Shown here in pieces: positions 5,706 to 7,258 of a stretch of DNA of 7,258 nt. The DNA lies in the NCBI GenBank assembly GCA_017437165.1, contig JAFSBS010000039.1, positions 1 to 7,258 of the forward strand, in the 5' to 3' direction. The stretch is from Clostridia bacterium (GTDB lineage Bacteria > Bacillota > Clostridia > Oscillospirales > Acutalibacteraceae). The position numbers were made by a program, and so were the translations under genes. Within the stretch, counting starts at the first letter, position 1, and the number at the start of each line of letters is the position of its first letter. The notes beneath the pieces are model-generated. The model searched no databases. It was given only the letters and a program-made list of their open reading frames with translations, and was not told the DNA's origin.

Positions 5706-6383
5706 ATGATTTTGTATCATGGTTCACCAGAAATAGTTGAAGTTCCTACTTATGGTTTTGGTTCAGATAAAAATGACTATGGCAGAGGTTTTTATTGTAC
5801 TGAAAAGCAGGAGCTCGCAAAAGAGTGGGCGTGTCCTACTGTAAAAGATGGATTTGCAAACAAATATGAATTTGATATTTCTGATTTGAATGTACTTTAT
5901 CTGAATAAAGATGGATATAATATTCTTAACTGGATTGCACTTCTTCTTGATAATCGTGTGTTTCAGAAGCGTTCACCTATATCACGTCAGGCAAGTGAAT
6001 ATATACTGAAAGAGTTTCTTCCGGATATTTCTGGTTATGATGTTGTATGGGGTTACCGTGCAGATGATTCCTATTTTTCCTATGCAAAAGATTTTCTCAA
6101 TAATGTTATTTCAGTTAATCAGTTGTCACAGGCGATGAAATTAGGTGAGCTTGGCGAACAAGTAGTACTTATGTCGCCTAAATCATTTGAGAAAATTAAA
6201 TTTCTTGAATACGAAATAGCAGACAGTAGTATTTATAATGCAAAAAGAATGGAAAGAGAAAGTAGAGCGAAAAAAGCATATCTCAATAATCATGGTAAGG
6301 ATTTTTCAATAAATCCGGACGATTTATATGTTCGTGATATTCTGTTAGGGCAGGTGAAAAATGATGACCCACGCTTACGATGA
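5706..6383 (+). CDS. DUF3990-like protein, putative ADP-ribosyltransferase-fold toxin
   Basis: Starting at ATG 5706 the protein has 225 aa and begins MILYHGSPE, as DUF3990 proteins typically do. An ATG at 5673 would add 11 residues but lies inside the operator and before the predicted transcript start; AGAGAAG before 5706 gives a modest ribosome site. Landmarks are YHGS with H5, YGRGFYCT with Y30 and then AKEWA, the central YDVVWGYRADDSYF (111-124), and LGELGEQVVLMS (146-157) with E151/Q152. These recall the H-Y-E/Q triad of PARP-like ADP-ribosyltransferase folds. The region after about 170 is charged and of unknown role. It overlaps the next gene by 23 bases. A toxin acting by ADP-ribosylation in the cytosol is inferred from fold-like motifs and gene pairing; the substrate is unknown. 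No signal peptide is seen. Confidence 0.75.
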   Translation: MILYHGSPEIVEVPTYGFGSDKNDYGRGFYCTEKQELAKEWACPTVKDGFANKYEFDISDLNVLYLNKDGYNILNWIALLLDNRVFQKRSPISRQASEYILKEFLPDISGYDVVWGYRADDSYFSYAKDFLNNVISVNQLSQAMKLGELGEQVVLMSPKSFEKIKFLEYEIADSSIYNAKRMERESRAKKAYLNNHGKDFSINPDDLYVRDILLGQVKNDDPRLR

Positions 6384-6996
6384 AATATATCTTGATGATG
6401 CAATGGAAACTTTGGGTGGGGCAGTAGAATACGCTACACTTTTCTGCAATATTGACGGTCAGGAATTTCTAAACTTATTTATTGTAAGTGGTATTTCTGA
6501 AGAATTCGGAAAGGGAAATGTAAAATACATTTCTGGAATGTCTGGTATAGAACTTGCAAGGTGTGTTTTAGAAAGGTGCGGTAAAAAGCCAAGTGACATC
6601 TCTGAATTGCCATATATAGACTACCCACCAGAATATTGGATTGGTTGGATATTAGCATATTATCAATGGCATACCGGAAAAAAGTTTGAAAACATCTGTA
6701 AGAAAATTTCCTATGAAACACTCAATAATTTGTACGGAGTTTTGCATGAAGCTGACCCAAGCAAATCGGTGGAGGTTTTCGATGATATAATGAAGAGTAA
6801 GGTTGAAACAAATCTTGCAAGGATTCGTAAAGCAAAAGGTCTTTCACAATCACAACTTGCAAAATTAACTGATGTATCAATCCGCTCTATTCAGTTATAT
6901 GAGCAAAGAAAAACAGATATAAATAAAGCACAATATAACCATTTAAAAGCATTAGCAGATATTCTTGGGTGTAAACCGGAAGATTTGTTAGAGTAA
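6361..6996 (+). CDS. two-domain protein with C-terminal XRE-type HTH, putative antitoxin/repressor
   Basis: This 211-aa protein has an N-terminal domain of about 130 residues (DDAMETLGGAVEYATLFCN, then EFLNLFIVSGISEEFGKGN, then PEYWIGWILAYYQWHTGKKF) and a C-terminal Cro/CI-type HTH at about 150-210 (NLARIRKAKGLSQSQLAKLTDVSIRSIQLYEQ, then LKALADILGCKPEDLL). I believe the N-terminal domain belongs to a family that accompanies DUF3990-type proteins, but cannot name it securely; it is the likely toxin-binding part. The HTH would bind the 5657-5684 repeat. The start lies inside the preceding gene with an AGGGCAGG ribosome site upstream; a second Met at 6364 is an alternative. The 23-base overlap implies coupled synthesis. 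Toxin-first order is atypical but known. Neutralising activity is inferred, not shown. Confidence 0.75.
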   Translation: MMTHAYDEIYLDDAMETLGGAVEYATLFCNIDGQEFLNLFIVSGISEEFGKGNVKYISGMSGIELARCVLERCGKKPSDISELPYIDYPPEYWIGWILAYYQWHTGKKFENICKKISYETLNNLYGVLHEADPSKSVEVFDDIMKSKVETNLARIRKAKGLSQSQLAKLTDVSIRSIQLYEQRKTDINKAQYNHLKALADILGCKPEDLLE

Positions 6997-7019
6997 CGAA
7001 TAGTTAAAAGATTATGATA

Positions 7020-7044
7020 AAAGCGTGACAGTTTGTCACGCTTT
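7020..7044 (+). terminator. hairpin terminator of the cargo operon
   Basis: AAAGCGTGACA (7020-7030) pairs perfectly with TGTCACGCTTT (7034-7044) around GTT: an 11-bp stem with a 3-base loop. The TTT at the stem foot and the A+T-rich GAAAATTTT after it fit an intrinsic terminator. It starts 23 bases after the HTH gene stop. Confidence 0.75.
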
Positions 7045-7071
7045 GAAAATTTTACACCACATTAACCAAAG

Positions 7072-7102
7072 AAAAGGGACTGATTTTTCATCAGTCCCTT
7101 TT
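7072..7102 (+). terminator. bidirectional-looking intrinsic terminator
   Basis: AAAAGGGACTGAT (7072-7084) pairs perfectly with ATCAGTCCCTTTT (7090-7102) around TTTTC: a 13-bp stem. The A4 and T4 at the two feet allow it to act in either direction. It is the strongest hairpin in the window. Confidence 0.8.
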
Positions 7103-7218
7103 GTAAAAAAACATGAATTTGTAATAGTCATTTTTATTCTGAAAAAAATCGCATTTTTGAGCCAGAAGTGGCGTAGATGTGGTCAAAATGCAAATTTTGA
7201 GGTTTTTAAGAAAAAGTA
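7103..7218 (+). other. A+T-rich non-coding stretch, possible attachment-site region
   Basis: No gene is supported: the only long frame crosses two terminators and has no ribosome site. The stretch holds TCAAAAT (7183-7189) and ATTTTGA (7194-7200) around GCAA, which resembles a tyrosine recombinase core with inverted arms. TTTTGAG occurs twice as a direct repeat, 7155-7161 and 7195-7201. ATGTGGT (7177-7183) is an inverted copy of ACCACAT (7056-7062). No matching copy is visible near the left end, so no att pair can be assigned. Confidence 0.3.
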
Positions 7219-7252
7219 AAAACCGCTGAAACCCTTGTGTTTCAACGGTTTT
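7219..7252 (+). terminator. third hairpin terminator, near the window end
   Basis: AAAACCGCTGAAAC (7219-7232) pairs with GTTTCAACGGTTTT (7239-7252) around CCTTGT: 13 of 14 positions, with one C/A mismatch at 7226/7245. A- and T-runs at both feet suggest a bidirectional terminator. It may end a gene converging from beyond the right edge. Confidence 0.7.
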
Positions 7253-7258
7253 CGATGG

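Noticed and set aside
7166..7180. Integrase-gene fossil suggested by the 15-base match to integrase 1
   Set aside because: The in-frame reading (SGVDV) meets a stop three codons upstream of the match and diverges at once downstream, so no integrase remnant can be supported; the match is kept only as part of the attachment-site finding.
7025..7219. 64-aa open frame on the + strand
   Set aside because: It starts inside one terminator hairpin, crosses another, has no ribosome site, and encodes no recognisable pattern.
1..7258. tRNA genes, CRISPR arrays, insertion sequences and type IV secretion genes
   Set aside because: No cloverleaf, regularly spaced repeats, transposase frame or coupling-protein/ATPase motifs were seen in the window.

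Overview
The window looks like the core of an integrative and mobilizable element (IME) or a related integrated plasmid from a low-GC Bacillota genome, most likely a gut Clostridia member such as a Ruminococcus relative. This rests on A+T-rich coding DNA, strong AAAGGAG-type ribosome sites, a MobL/MOB_P-type relaxase and integrases with AP2-like arm-binding domains. The species is an inference. Every gene I support is on the + strand.

Layout: 1-325 is mostly non-coding, with one doubtful small ORF and an A+T-rich leader. At 326-972 are two small DNA-binding proteins joined by an ATGA overlap: an excisionase-like helix-turn-helix (HTH) protein and a replication-initiator-like winged-HTH protein. 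At 973-1185 is a structured, GC-patchy gap that is the best candidate for the transfer origin. At 1186-2912 are a relaxosome accessory protein and the relaxase. At 2981-5619 are two complete tyrosine recombinases, again joined by an ATGA overlap. The second carries a repeat of its own N-terminal arm-binding domain at its C-terminus. At 5636-6996 is a separately promoted two-gene cargo module: a DUF3990-like protein resembling ADP-ribosyltransferases, and an overlapping protein with a C-terminal HTH. Its promoter is embedded in a perfect 11-bp inverted repeat. At 6997-7258 are three hairpin terminators and an A+T-rich stretch that may hold an attachment site.

How the genes may work together: the HTH proteins probably control excision, copying or expression. 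The accessory protein and relaxase would nick and lead the DNA through a conjugation channel supplied by another element, since no coupling protein or type IV secretion gene is present. The two recombinases would excise and integrate the element. The cargo pair has the architecture of a self-regulated toxin-antitoxin module that could stabilise the element or act in defence. The most novel points are the double-ended arm-binding integrase, the coupled recombinase pair, and the cargo pair with its operator-promoter. The element ends could not be defined.
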